Assembly (NCBI RefSeq): GCF_004328645.1 | Contig: NZ_CP031395.1 | Coordinates: 248,001 to 312,000 of the forward strand | Direction of reading: 5' to 3' | Source: Hylemonella gracilis | GTDB taxonomy: Bacteria; Pseudomonadota; Gammaproteobacteria; Burkholderiales; Burkholderiaceae_C | Length of the DNA stretch: 64,000 nucleotides | Shown: piece after piece, positions 1 through 8,287 of the stretch | Numbering within the stretch: the stretch's first letter is position 1 | Layout of the letters: each line of letters opens with the position of its first letter | Made by a program: the position numbers and the translations under genes | The notes under the pieces: model-generated | The model's database searches: none | Told to the model about the DNA's origin: nothing | What the model saw: only the letters and a program-made list of their open reading frames with translations

Positions 1-1
1 G

Positions 2-844
2 GCCGACCGCCTGGGCAAGGCCGCGTCCACCGTCTCGTATGCCGCGCGTCAGCTCGAAGAGCGGCTGGACGCGCTGCTGTTCGACCGTGCCGGCTACCGC
101 ATCGCACTAACCCCGGCTGGCCTACTGCTGGTGGAGCAAGGCGCGCAGTTGCACGCGCAGGCACAGCGCCTCACCGAGCGCGTGAAGCAGGTGGCCAGCG
201 GCTGGGAGTCCGAGTTGCGCATCTCCACCGACGAACTGGCGAACATCGACGCGCTGCTGCCGCTCGTAGCTGACTTTGATGCCCTGAACAGCGGCGTGCG
301 CCTGCGCTTCGGCCACGAGGTGCTGGGCGGCACCTGGGAAGCGCTGCTGGACCAACGCGCCGATCTGGTGGTGGCGGCCACCAACGAACCACCTGCGATG
401 GCGCACCTGCAGTGGTTTGAACTGACGCAGCTGGAATGGGTGTTTGCCGTGTCACCGCGTCACCCGCTGGCGCGCGCAACCCAGCCCCTGTCGATCGAGG
501 CGATCAGCGCCCACCGCGCAGTGGTCGTGGCCGATACCTCGCGCCTGGGCATCGCGCGCAATTACGGCGTGCAGGCCCACCAGGAGCGGTTGGCCATGCC
601 CAGCATGCGCGGCAAGATTGCCGCCCAGGTGGCGGGCCTGGGCGTGGGCTGGCTACCGCTGGAGAAAGTGCGCCATCACCTGGCGCAGGGCACGCTGGTG
701 GCGCTGGAAACGCAGGACCCGCGCGAACCGAATCAGCTCTTCGTGGGCTGGCACTCGCACCGCGCCGGTCCGGCGCTGAAATGGTGGGTGGAGAAGTTGC
801 GCGACCCTCGGCTGGTGCCGCCCCTGCTCCACCTGAACCCCTGA
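2..844 (+). CDS. LysR-family transcriptional regulator, 5'-truncated by the window edge
   Basis: The open frame runs from the first bases of the window to the stop at 842-844, giving 280 visible residues. The first ~35 residues read as the second half of a LysR winged helix-turn-helix (A-STVSYAARQLEERL, then LLFDRAGYRIALTPAG). The rest is a periplasmic-binding-protein-like effector domain with typical PRHPLA and GLGVGWLP segments. A LysR protein is about 300 residues, so only some 15-20 N-terminal residues are missing. It converges on the tctC-like gene with a 31-base gap, and its regulatory target lies outside the window. An internal ATG at 131 is not the real start because the HTH lies upstream of it. 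Confidence 0.9.
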   Translation, partial: ADRLGKAASTVSYAARQLEERLDALLFDRAGYRIALTPAGLLLVEQGAQLHAQAQRLTERVKQVASGWESELRISTDELANIDALLPLVADFDALNSGVRLRFGHEVLGGTWEALLDQRADLVVAATNEPPAMAHLQWFELTQLEWVFAVSPRHPLARATQPLSIEAISAHRAVVVADTSRLGIARNYGVQAHQERLAMPSMRGKIAAQVAGLGVGWLPLEKVRHHLAQGTLVALETQDPREPNQLFVGWHSHRAGPALKWWVEKLRDPRLVPPLLHLNP

Positions 845-875
845 AGATCCAGGTCGGGTAGATCGAGCATCACGA

Positions 876-1853
876 TCACGGTCGCAAGGCTTCCGCAGCG
901 GCCTGACGCTCCATCGCGATTTCACGCGCGAAGTCCTCGCGCGTGCCGCCCGTGGGCAGGTTGCTCACCGCCAGCATGCGTTCACGCACCGCAGGTTCGG
1001 CCAGGACAGCGTTGCCAGCCGCGTTGAGCCGGTCCAGCCACTCGACCGGCGTGCCACCGGGCGCGAAGAGGCCGAACACCGACGCACGGTTGGCCGACGC
1101 GAAACCCAGCTCGGCCAGTGTGGGGACGTCCGGCAACACCGGCAAACGCCTGGGCGCGCCCACGGCCAGCGGGCGCAGGCGGCCTTCACGCACGTACTGC
1201 AACTGCTGCGGCCCGACGTTGGTGGACAGCAGCTCGAAATGACCGGCCAGCGCGTCATTGAGTTGCATGCCGCCGCCCTGGTAAGGCACGTGGGTGATGT
1301 CCAGCGCCTGTGCACGGCGCACCTGTTCCAACACGAAATGGCCGGTGGTGCCGTGGCCCGAGCTGGCCCAGCGCAAGGCACCCGGCCGCTCGCGCGCCTG
1401 CGTCACCACATCGGCCAGGTCACGACCGGTGAAGGCGTGCGTAGCCACCACCAGCACTGGCGTGAGCATCACGCTGAGCACGGGCGCGATGTCACGTTGC
1501 GGGTCATAGGGCAGGGTCTGCAGATGCGGCAGAAGCGTCAAGGGCGTGATGGCCGAGAAGCAGAGCGTGTAGCCATCAGCCGGCGCGCGCGACAGCGCTT
1601 CCATGGCCAGGCTGCCACCGGCGCCGGGCCGGTTCTCGACCACCACGGGCACGCCCAGGCGCGGCGCGAGCGCCTGGCCCAGCACGCGGGCCATGTCATT
1701 GCTGACGCCGCCGGGCGGATAGGCGACCAGAATGCGCACAGGCCGGTCCGGCCAGAGAGCCGCGGCCTGCGAGAGTGCGGGCCAAGTCAGCGCGGCACCC
1801 ACCCCGGGAATGAGCGCGCAGATACTGGCGCGGAGCATGGCGCGACGGTGCAT
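876..1853 (-). CDS. Tripartite tricarboxylate transporter substrate-binding protein (TctC/Bug family)
   Basis: A 325-residue periplasmic solute receptor. It has an N-terminal signal (HRRAMLRAS then a hydrophobic stretch ending near ALSQA), then WPDRPVRILVAYPPGG, VENRPGAGG, DGYTL and VPYQGGG, which are hallmarks of Bug/TctC receptors that bind small carboxylates. The start is the ATG at 1853, which overlaps the stop of the upstream lysR gene by one base (TGATG), so the two are co-transcribed and probably translationally coupled. No TctA/TctB membrane genes are nearby; orphan Bug receptors are common in Burkholderiales, so it either uses a remote TctAB or only senses. The ligand cannot be told from sequence. 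Confidence 0.9.
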   Translation of the reverse strand: MHRRAMLRASICALIPGVGAALTWPALSQAAALWPDRPVRILVAYPPGGVSNDMARVLGQALAPRLGVPVVVENRPGAGGSLAMEALSRAPADGYTLCFSAITPLTLLPHLQTLPYDPQRDIAPVLSVMLTPVLVVATHAFTGRDLADVVTQARERPGALRWASSGHGTTGHFVLEQVRRAQALDITHVPYQGGGMQLNDALAGHFELLSTNVGPQQLQYVREGRLRPLAVGAPRRLPVLPDVPTLAELGFASANRASVFGLFAPGGTPVEWLDRLNAAGNAVLAEPAVRERMLAVSNLPTGGTREDFAREIAMERQAAAEALRP

Positions 1854-2761
1854 CAGGCCGGCTCCGGCGCGGCGGCCAGTTCGCGCACCAGCGCCACAAA
1901 GGTGGCCAGCGCGCCCTGAGCCTCGCCCGCGCGCACCATCAAGGTCAGCGGCGCTTCCAGTTCCGGCCCGGCGGCGAGCGCGCGATAGCGGATGGCATGC
2001 ACATGGGTGCCGCGCATGGATTCGGGCACCACCGACAGGCCCGCGCCCGCCGCCACGAGGTTGAGGTTGGACAGCATGCGCTCGACCTCGGCCACCACAC
2101 GCGGCTGTACGCCCTCGCGTGCGCACAGGGCCAACAGGTTGGCGTAGAGCCCGGGCGCGCCCGGACGGCGCACCAGAATCAGCAACTGACCGTCGAGCGC
2201 GCGCAAGGCGAGCGGTTCGTCTCCAGCCGCCAGAGGATGGTCCAGTGGCAAGGCCACGACCACCGGCTCACGCAGCAGCGTGTGCATGTCCACGCCAGGC
2301 GGATGCGCGACAGGCACGCGCACGAAAGCGGCATGCAGGCGGCCCGCCGCGAGCGCTTCGGTCAGCTCGGCGGCGTTGGCCTCGCTCAGGTCCAGCGCGA
2401 GATCGGGAAAGCGCCGTCGGCACTCGCGCAGCGCGCGCGGCGTGAAGGCATGGGTGGCAGCCGAACTGGTGAAACCGACGGACAGGCGCCCCAGCTCACC
2501 ACGTGCAATCCGGGCCATGCGCTGCGTCAAGGCTTCGGCGTCGGCCAGCAGGCGGCGCGCTTCATCCAGGAAGAGCCGCCCCTCGTCGGTCAGGTCCACG
2601 CCCTTGGGATGGCGACGCAGCAGGCGCACCCCCAGGCGATCTTCCAGGGCGCGGATCTGCTGGCTCAGCGGTGGTTGCTGGATGCCCAGCCGTTCGGCGG
2701 CGCGGGTCATGTGCCCGGTTTCAGCCACCGTGACGAAGTAGCGCAGGTGCCGAAACTCCAT
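1853..2761 (-). CDS. LysR-family transcriptional regulator, coupled to tctC-like gene
   Basis: A 302-residue LysR regulator. The N-terminus MEFRHLRYFVTVAETGHMTRA and the QQPPLSQQIRALEDRLGVRLL recognition helix are classic, resembling the BenM/CatM/CbbR type. The effector domain contains LDLSEANAAELTEAL and GAGLSVVPESM. I start it at the ATG at 2761; a frame extension to a TTG at 2767 adds only two residues. It is divergent from the hydrolase lipoprotein gene at 2857 and its stop overlaps the start of the tctC-like gene. It therefore probably controls the receptor and possibly the divergent hydrolase, perhaps in response to a carboxylate. Confidence 0.9.
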   Translation of the reverse strand: MEFRHLRYFVTVAETGHMTRAAERLGIQQPPLSQQIRALEDRLGVRLLRRHPKGVDLTDEGRLFLDEARRLLADAEALTQRMARIARGELGRLSVGFTSSAATHAFTPRALRECRRRFPDLALDLSEANAAELTEALAAGRLHAAFVRVPVAHPPGVDMHTLLREPVVVALPLDHPLAAGDEPLALRALDGQLLILVRRPGAPGLYANLLALCAREGVQPRVVAEVERMLSNLNLVAAGAGLSVVPESMRGTHVHAIRYRALAAGPELEAPLTLMVRAGEAQGALATFVALVRELAAAPEPA

Positions 2762-2856
2762 ATGCAAAACGTATTGAGATGCGCGTTTCAGTATATTTGC
2801 TTTTCAGTTGCGGCCTTCCTAGCATCGCGTCTCCAATAAACATAACGGAGACAAAA
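2762..2856. promoter_or_regulatory. Divergent promoter region between lysR and hydrolase gene
   Basis: A 95-base AT-richer spacer between divergent genes. It contains an inverted repeat GCAAA (2764-2768) / TTTGC (2796-2800), spaced as a possible LysR site, and a CGGAG ribosome binding site (2846-2850) ahead of the hydrolase ATG at 2857. The operator role is inference from gene arrangement. Confidence 0.35.
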
Positions 2857-4209
2857 ATGACTCTCGCGATCTGGCGGCGCTTCGCGCTGCTTTTTGCGCT
2901 GACCGCCTGGCTAGCCGGCTGTGCACAAAACCCCAACACCGCATCCAACTCGTCCGAAGCCGCGCCGCAATCCGCCGCCTGCCCCAAGGGCACGCCGGAA
3001 GGCGCGCGCTGCTTGCGCGGCCAGGACTCCGCCGGGGCGCCCTACCTGATCGTGCTGCCGGCGCAGTGGAACCGCATGCTGGTGGTGCACGCCCATGGCG
3101 GCCCGGTGCTGGGCGAGCCCAAGGCCAGCCGCGCCGACGAAGACATCGACCGCTGGGCCATCACCGTGCGCGCGGGTTACGCCTGGGCCGGTTCGGTCTT
3201 CCGCCAGGGCGGCGTGGCCGTGCGCAGCGCGGCCGAGGACACCGAGCGCGTGCGCCGCATCTTCGTGCAGTACGTGGGCCAGCCCACGCGCACGCTGCTG
3301 CACGGACAATCCTGGGGCGCCAATGTGGCGGCCAAGACGGCCGAGATGTACGCCGGCCCTGGCATGCGCTCGCCCTATGACGCGGTGCTGCTGAGCAGCG
3401 GCGTGGTGGCCGGCGGCACACGTTCCTACGACTTCCGGCTGGACTTGCGCGTGCTCTACCAGCACCTGTGCAACAACCACCCGCGCGGGGACGAGCCGCA
3501 GTACCCGCTGTGGATGGGCCTGCCGGTGGGCAGCACGCTCACGCCTGCCGAGCTGAACGCCCGCGTGGAAGACTGCCTGGCCACGCGCAAACCTGCCGCG
3601 CAGCGCACGCCGGAACAGGCGCGCAAGCTCAAGACCATCGTGGACGTGCTGAAGATTCCCGAGTCGTCGGTGGCGGGGCACCTGGCCTGGGCGACCTGGC
3701 ACTTCCAGGACATCGTGCAGAACCGCACCCAGGGCCGCAACCCGTTCCGCAACGACCAGGTGCGCTATCAAGGCTCGGCCGACGACGCCACGCTCAACGC
3801 CGCCGTGCTGCGCTACGCGGCGGACCCGGCCGCCGTGGCCCGCTTCGCCGAGGACGCGGACCTGACGGGCCGCATTGCCATCCCTGTGTTGACGGTGCAC
3901 GGCATCAACGACCCCACCGCCTTCGTGGAGCTGGAGAGCGCTTTCCGCCAGACCATGCAAGGTGCCGGCAACGGCGCGCGCCTGGTGCAGGTGTACAGCG
4001 ACCACAACACCCACAGCTACCTGAGTGACCCGACCTATGTGGCCCTGTTCGACGCCCTGAACCGATGGATCGATCGCGGCGAGAAGCCCACGCCCGCGAC
4101 GGTGGCCGAAGGCTGCAAGCGCGCCGAGGCGGTATTTGGCGTTGGCTGCAAGATCCTGGTGAACTACCAGCCTGCGCCGCTGGAAGCGCGTGTCGCGCCC
4201 CGACAGTGA
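2857..4209 (+). CDS. Alpha/beta-hydrolase fold lipoprotein
   Basis: A 450-residue secreted lipoprotein. The signal peptide ends in a lipobox LAGC with Cys22. The nucleophile elbow is GQSWG (Ser152), with an oxyanion-type HAHGGP segment before it. Asp352 in HGINDP and His383 or His386 in SDHNTHSY are the likely remaining triad residues, so it appears to be an active serine hydrolase or esterase on the outer membrane or in the periplasm. The ATG at 2857 has a good ribosome binding site; an in-frame upstream start at 2779 would bury the signal peptide. Six cysteines in the mature part suggest disulfides. Substrate unknown; the neighbouring LysR and solute receptor suggest release of an aromatic or carboxylic acid from an ester. 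Confidence 0.8.
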   Translation: MTLAIWRRFALLFALTAWLAGCAQNPNTASNSSEAAPQSAACPKGTPEGARCLRGQDSAGAPYLIVLPAQWNRMLVVHAHGGPVLGEPKASRADEDIDRWAITVRAGYAWAGSVFRQGGVAVRSAAEDTERVRRIFVQYVGQPTRTLLHGQSWGANVAAKTAEMYAGPGMRSPYDAVLLSSGVVAGGTRSYDFRLDLRVLYQHLCNNHPRGDEPQYPLWMGLPVGSTLTPAELNARVEDCLATRKPAAQRTPEQARKLKTIVDVLKIPESSVAGHLAWATWHFQDIVQNRTQGRNPFRNDQVRYQGSADDATLNAAVLRYAADPAAVARFAEDADLTGRIAIPVLTVHGINDPTAFVELESAFRQTMQGAGNGARLVQVYSDHNTHSYLSDPTYVALFDALNRWIDRGEKPTPATVAEGCKRAEAVFGVGCKILVNYQPAPLEARVAPRQ

Positions 4210-4227
4210 ATGCGCGGCTGAGCCAGG

Positions 4228-4277
4228 CCCCACAACACAGCCAGACAAGAGCCACCCGGAGGCGGCTGTTGTTGGGG
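4228..4277. terminator. Possible bidirectional stem-loop between convergent genes
   Basis: CCCCACAACACAGCC at 4228-4242 pairs, with a small bulge, with GGCTGTTGTTGGGG ending at 4277. It lies between two convergent genes. There is no clear U-tract, so its role as a terminator is tentative. Confidence 0.4.
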
Positions 4278-4291
4278 TCGTGCGGGGAGGC

Positions 4292-4582
4292 TTACCTCAA
4301 GATGTCGCGGATTGACGCGTCCTTCTCGAACTGCGCCTTGGCATAAGGACACAGCGGCACCACCTTGGTCTGGGTCTGGCGCGCCCAGGCTACCAGCGCA
4401 TCCAGCAACTTGCGGCCGATGCCCTGGCCCGCCAGGGAGGGATCGACTTCGGTATGGTCGATGATGATCAGCGCGGGGTTGGCCCGGCTGTAGGTCATCT
4501 CGGCGAGGTGGCCGCCCTCAGGGCGGGCGATGAAGAAGGCACCCTTGGAGTCGGCTTCCTGATGTTGAACGGTGTGAGTCAT
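4292..4582 (-). CDS. GNAT-family N-acetyltransferase, small YidJ-type (COG2388-like)
   Basis: A short single-domain acetyltransferase of 96 residues. The acetyl-CoA loop is visible as VDPSLAGQGIGRKLLDALVAWAR, preceded by a beta-strand ALIIIDHTEV and followed by VVPLCPYAKAQFEKD, the pattern of the small YjdJ/YidJ GNAT group whose substrates are unknown. The ATG at 4582 is preferred because a GGG lies upstream; an alternative ATG at 4597 adds five residues. It follows the class D beta-lactamase gene on the same strand with a 42-base gap and may share its transcript. Confidence 0.82.
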   Translation of the reverse strand: MTHTVQHQEADSKGAFFIARPEGGHLAEMTYSRANPALIIIDHTEVDPSLAGQGIGRKLLDALVAWARQTQTKVVPLCPYAKAQFEKDASIRDILR

Positions 4583-4624
4583 GAGCCCATTGTGCATGGC
4601 GCTGGCCGCGTCCGCGCCGATGCA

Positions 4625-5425
4625 TCACAGAGTTTCGGGCCAAGCCTTCAATGTCTGCAATGCGGCTCGCACCAGGGCCTGGCGTTGCGGCAGATCCTGC
4701 AGGCGGCGGGGCGTGTCCATGTTCATCGCGAAGAACACCGGCCCTTCCGGCCACTCCACCCAGCCCACCCACCAGCCGAGGCGCCCCGTCCAGCCGGTCT
4801 TGGCGCGCAAGAGCCAGTCCGGACCGGCCGCGCCCACCATCACGTCCTTGACCAGGCGCTGGTGCGTCACCTGGAAGGGCAGCTCGTTCAGGTAGAGCCG
4901 CTTCAAGAAAGCGATTTGTTCGACCGCAGAAATCGCCAGGTCGCCCTCCACCCAGAAGGGCTGGGCGCCATCGACCTCCGCATTGCCATAGTCCAGACGG
5001 CGCAGGTAGTCGGCCTCTTTCGCGGCGCCGAGCTCGCGGGCGAAACGCTCGTAGACCCAGACGGTGGAGTTCCGCATGGCCGAGCGCAAGGTCTGGTCCT
5101 GGTTCCAGGCGGGGATGCTGCGCTGCACACCGTCCCAGGGAATGACCTGGAATTCGTCGCGCAGCAGCCCCGCATCCAGCGCGAACAGGCTGTGCGGGAT
5201 CTTGAAGGTGGACGCGGGCGAGTAACGCCGCTGCGTGCGTGGCCCATCGGCCACCCGCAGTGTTTGCGCACCGCGCCGCGCGTCGAGCACCGCCATGCAA
5301 CCCGAGACTCCGGCCTCACGGAACAGGTTGGCCCAGGCGGGCATGTTCAGCGTGGAGGCTTGGGATTGCGCCAGGGGGAGTGCGCCCAAGGCGAGAGAGG
5401 AAAAGATGAAATTGCGGCGGTGCAT
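4625..5425 (-). CDS. Class D (OXA-type) beta-lactamase
   Basis: A 266-residue periplasmic serine beta-lactamase with every class D motif: STFK (Ser72 nucleophile, Lys75 carboxylation candidate), STV at 120-122, YGN at 146-148, KTG at 209-211, and WWVGWVE after it. The N-terminus HRRNFIFSSLALGALPLAQSQA is a signal peptide. The ATG at 5425 has GGAAG upstream; an earlier ATG at 5446 adds seven residues. It would acylate and hydrolyse penicillins; the spectrum, including oxacillin or carbapenem activity, cannot be read from sequence. There is no integron, transposase or cassette site around it, and base composition matches its neighbours, so it looks like a resident chromosomal enzyme. A TetR gene lies 72 bases upstream on the same strand. 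Confidence 0.93.
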   Translation of the reverse strand: MHRRNFIFSSLALGALPLAQSQASTLNMPAWANLFREAGVSGCMAVLDARRGAQTLRVADGPRTQRRYSPASTFKIPHSLFALDAGLLRDEFQVIPWDGVQRSIPAWNQDQTLRSAMRNSTVWVYERFARELGAAKEADYLRRLDYGNAEVDGAQPFWVEGDLAISAVEQIAFLKRLYLNELPFQVTHQRLVKDVMVGAAGPDWLLRAKTGWTGRLGWWVGWVEWPEGPVFFAMNMDTPRRLQDLPQRQALVRAALQTLKAWPETL

Positions 5426-5496
5426 GGGCGAAATTCTTCCAGACATCGCAAGGCCTCAGACGACGACTTGAGAGCCTACGGACACCTGGCGGCGGC

Positions 5497-6129
5497 TCAC
5501 ACCCCCAGCACGGCCAAGTACGGCCCCAGCAAGGCCAGGGCCTCTCTCTGCAGTTGCCCGGTCTTCAACCAGTCGGGGCCTTCGATGACCGCGCGGTGGG
5601 TCAGGGCCTCGATGGTCGTTTCCAACACAAAAGCGGCCAGCCGCACCCGCTGCGGGTCCAGCCCGGCGTGGCGCTGCCGTAGATCGTCGAAAAGCATCTC
5701 GCCCAGTCGTTGACTGATGCCCAGCGCGTCCGCGAGCTTTCCCTCCCGTGGCACTTGTTCGATGATGACCTTGTGCAGGGCCGGGTTCATGCGGTGCGCG
5801 TCAATGCTGGCTTTGACCACCGCACGCAGCATGCCGTCCACGGGCAACGAGCGACTGCGCGTCAAAGCGATTCGCACAGTTTCGACAAGCTCGGCAACAT
5901 GCAAACCGATCAGATCTGCCACCAGAGACTGCTTGTTCGGGTAGTACTGGTACAGCGTGCCGATGCTGACGCCCGCGCGTTCCGCAACCGCGCCGGTGTT
6001 TGTTTTTTCGTACCCCTGCGCCACCAGAACCTGAGCCGTTGCCTCCAGGATCGATTGCACCGTGTGCTTGGAACGGTCTTGAACCGGTCGTTTCCGAGGA
6101 GAAACATGCGGGGCGGGGCGATTCGTCAT
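5497..6129 (-). CDS. TetR/AcrR-family transcriptional regulator
   Basis: A 210-residue repressor. The N-terminal HTH runs approximately from residue 20 to 65 (SILEATAQVLVAQGYEKTNT, AVAERAGVSIGTLYQYYPNK, SLVADLI), followed by an all-helical ligand-binding domain. It is divergent from a cytoplasmic alpha/beta hydrolase gene at 6208, and the 78-base spacer holds dyad symmetry, so that hydrolase is the likely primary target. The class D beta-lactamase lies 72 bases downstream in the same direction and may be read through from this promoter. The inducer is unknown. Confidence 0.9.
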   Translation of the reverse strand: MTNRPAPHVSPRKRPVQDRSKHTVQSILEATAQVLVAQGYEKTNTGAVAERAGVSIGTLYQYYPNKQSLVADLIGLHVAELVETVRIALTRSRSLPVDGMLRAVVKASIDAHRMNPALHKVIIEQVPREGKLADALGISQRLGEMLFDDLRQRHAGLDPQRVRLAAFVLETTIEALTHRAVIEGPDWLKTGQLQREALALLGPYLAVLGV

Positions 6130-6154
6130 GGCGGCGGGAATGCGAGTGTCAAAA

Positions 6155-6180
6155 CTGAGGGATGACTCATATTATCTCAG
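6155..6180. promoter_or_regulatory. Candidate TetR operator
   Basis: CTGAG (6155-6159) and CTCAG (6176-6180) form an inverted repeat that encloses a smaller perfect dyad, ATGAcTCAT (6162-6170). It lies midway between the divergent tetR and hydrolase starts, the usual place for an autoregulatory TetR operator. Assignment is by position and symmetry only. Confidence 0.45.
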
Positions 6181-6207
6181 CCTTTGCAGGCAAACAGAAA
6201 GACTGAA

Positions 6208-7086
6208 ATGAAACGATTCGATCTCACCTTTCCCTCCGGCACGGGGCACTGCGCCGCCTGGCTGCACCAGCCGGACGGCCCCGGGCCGCACCCCTGCGTG
6301 GTCGTGGCACATGGCATCGGTGCCATCCGGCAGGTTCGACTGTCGGCCTACGCGCGACGCTTCACCGACGCGGGCGTGGCGCTGCTGACCTTCGACTACA
6401 GGCACTGGGGCGAGAGCAGCGGCCACCCGCGTTTCCTGTGCGCGATCGGTAAACAGCACCAGGACATCCGCTGCGCCATTGACGCCGCGCAAGCGCACCC
6501 GGACATCGACCCCGCACGCGTGTTTCTTTTTGGAACCTCCTTCGGTGGAGGACATGCACTGGCCGTCGGCGCGCAGCGCCCGGACCTGGCCGGCGTGATC
6601 TCGCAGTGCACGGTTTCCGACTGCCTCGTGGTGGCCGCGAAATCGCCGCTGCGGCAGATCCTGCGGTGGATCTGGGCGGGAACCCTGGACCAGACCAAGG
6701 CCTTGCTGGGTCTGCAACCGCATTACATCAAGCTAGCGGGCGAGCCAGGCGAAGCCGCCTTGATGACCAAGCTCAACGCGGAACAGCGCTACCGCGACAT
6801 GCTGGACGGGCCTTCCCGCTGGGAAAACAAGATCGCGGCACGCCTGATGTTGTGGCTCCCGCTGTATCGCCCGATCCGGAGCGCGCCCAAGATCAAAGCT
6901 CCGCTGCTCATGATCGTCTGCGACAAGGACGAGATCTGTCCCGCGACCATCGCCCGACGAGCCGCCGACATCGCGCCGCGAGGGCGGGCCGTGCACTTTG
7001 ATTCATCGCACTTCGACATCTACTTCGGCGAACTCTTTGAATCCGCCACGGCCACCATGCTCGGTTTCGTGCAAGACCCCAGGTAG
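6208..7086 (+). CDS. Cytoplasmic alpha/beta hydrolase
   Basis: A 292-residue serine hydrolase without a signal peptide. The sequence shows CVVVAHGIGA near residue 35, TFDYRHWGES, and the nucleophile elbow GTSFGG (Ser111). Late in the protein MIVCDKDEICP carries the acid and DSSHFDIY the catalytic histidine, the pattern of dienelactone-hydrolase/serine-aminopeptidase-like proteins. The frame extends upstream to a TTG at 6184, but the ATG at 6208 gives the natural start. It is transcribed divergently from the TetR gene and probably repressed by it. Substrate unknown; detoxification of an ester or lactone would fit the regulator. Confidence 0.85.
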   Translation: MKRFDLTFPSGTGHCAAWLHQPDGPGPHPCVVVAHGIGAIRQVRLSAYARRFTDAGVALLTFDYRHWGESSGHPRFLCAIGKQHQDIRCAIDAAQAHPDIDPARVFLFGTSFGGGHALAVGAQRPDLAGVISQCTVSDCLVVAAKSPLRQILRWIWAGTLDQTKALLGLQPHYIKLAGEPGEAALMTKLNAEQRYRDMLDGPSRWENKIAARLMLWLPLYRPIRSAPKIKAPLLMIVCDKDEICPATIARRAADIAPRGRAVHFDSSHFDIYFGELFESATATMLGFVQDPR

Positions 7087-7137
7087 CGCACACCGAATGC
7101 CGGCCATCCACCCCATGCACCTCACGACCGCCACTCC

Positions 7138-7566
7138 ATGTACCCTGCACTGACCTACTACCTCTACCCGCTGCTGGCGCAAGTCGCCTTGTCCTACCTC
7201 GTGGCCGCGCTGATTCTGGTCACCAGACTGACCGACGTTGTCGGGCGGAAAACCCACCGCGCCTTCTACGAAAACTACAGCGGCGTGGGTGGACCGATCC
7301 TGGTCCAACGCACCACTCACCAATTGGCGAACCTGTTTGAATTTCCCACGCTGTTCCTGGTTCTCATGGCCTTGCTGGTCGGAGTCGGCCTGCAGGATGA
7401 CCCGCTGCGCCTCCTCGCCTGGTGCTTCGTCGGCCTGCGTTTTCTGCACACGGCCATCCACCTCGCGCACAACGTTCTGTGGCTACGGATGAGCGTGTTC
7501 ATGGCATCGAACCTGGTGCTTCTGGCCCTGTGGCTCCGGACCGCGTGGCTCGCAGTTGGTGCCTGA
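7138..7566 (+). CDS. MAPEG-family integral membrane protein
   Basis: A 142-residue inner-membrane protein with four predicted transmembrane helices. The MAPEG signature is seen in RAFYENYSGVGGPILVQRTTHQLANLFEFPTLF, RFLHTAIHLAHN and LVLLALWL, matching the eukaryotic MAPEG glutathione/eicosanoid family and its uncharacterised bacterial relatives, usually 130-145 residues. It starts 51 bases after the hydrolase stop on the same strand, so the two may be co-transcribed under TetR control. A glutathione-linked detoxification role is possible but not shown. Confidence 0.85.
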   Translation: MYPALTYYLYPLLAQVALSYLVAALILVTRLTDVVGRKTHRAFYENYSGVGGPILVQRTTHQLANLFEFPTLFLVLMALLVGVGLQDDPLRLLAWCFVGLRFLHTAIHLAHNVLWLRMSVFMASNLVLLALWLRTAWLAVGA

Positions 7567-7671
7567 GAAATGTCCGACTGTTTTCTTTGCGCCAGATCAA
7601 GACAGGCCCAGTCGCGACGCGCACAATGAATCCGCACGGTCAGCGCACTCCCGCGCGCCGGAAAGGACCTC

Positions 7672-8169
7672 ATGCGCAAAACGCTTGATCTCACCACCCG
7701 CGCAGGCATGGCCTGGGCCTCCATGCTGCTCGCGGTCACCCTGACGGGCTGCGCCGTGGAGTGGCTGAACCCGCAGCCGGCACGCCAGTTGGCGCGGGAG
7801 CAAGAGCCTCCGGGCTCGACTTACCTGGGCTGGCGGGTCTACCAGGACCGCTGCGCGCGCTGCCATGGCGTGGACGCGCAAGGCATGGCGAACGCGCCCA
7901 GCCTGTCGATCCGCCTGCAGACGCTGGGGCCGCGCCAGTTCGTGAGCCTGGTGCTCTACCGCTACGACACCACGTTGCAGGGCCAACCCGCCGCGACACG
8001 CGAGGCGCGCGAAGCGCAGGTGGACAGCCTGATGACGCGCCAGGGCCAGCCCTTGGCCATGCCCATCTGGCAGGACGAGCCCCGCGTGAACGCGCATGTG
8101 CTGGATCTTTACGCCTATCTGTCGGCGCGCTCGGAAGGGCGCATGGACGCCGGCAGGCCTGGCCCCTGA
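7672..8169 (+). CDS. Cytochrome c lipoprotein, monoheme
   Basis: A 165-residue exported protein. The N-terminus has a hydrophobic segment ending in a lipobox (LTLTGC, Cys26 or 27), so the mature protein is probably membrane-tethered. One heme c motif CARCH lies at residues 61-65, and a PLAMPIW segment near residue 127 offers the methionine axial ligand. The fold is that of a small class I cytochrome c that shuttles electrons in the periplasm. No oxidoreductase partner is adjacent; the next gene is a diguanylate cyclase 118 bases downstream. Confidence 0.85.
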   Translation: MRKTLDLTTRAGMAWASMLLAVTLTGCAVEWLNPQPARQLAREQEPPGSTYLGWRVYQDRCARCHGVDAQGMANAPSLSIRLQTLGPRQFVSLVLYRYDTTLQGQPAATREAREAQVDSLMTRQGQPLAMPIWQDEPRVNAHVLDLYAYLSARSEGRMDAGRPGP

Positions 8170-8287
8170 AGGCCAGGCACCTCGACGCGTGGTCAACCGA
8201 AACCAGACGGTGAAGGGGCTGGTTTCGGCATACCAGCCCCGGTAAACTCGTTTGTCGACGCCCAGTCACCACAGGGAGCCCGAGGGA

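Noticed and set aside
876..2126. Longer start for the tctC-like gene at 2126
   Set aside because: The extra 91 residues are antisense-like Arg/Gly-rich sequence overlapping the lysR gene. The ATG at 1853 gives a proper signal peptide and a TGATG overlap.
4625..5425. Acquired, cassette-borne beta-lactamase
   Set aside because: No integrase, attC-like site, insertion sequence or compositional change flanks it, so it reads as a resident gene.
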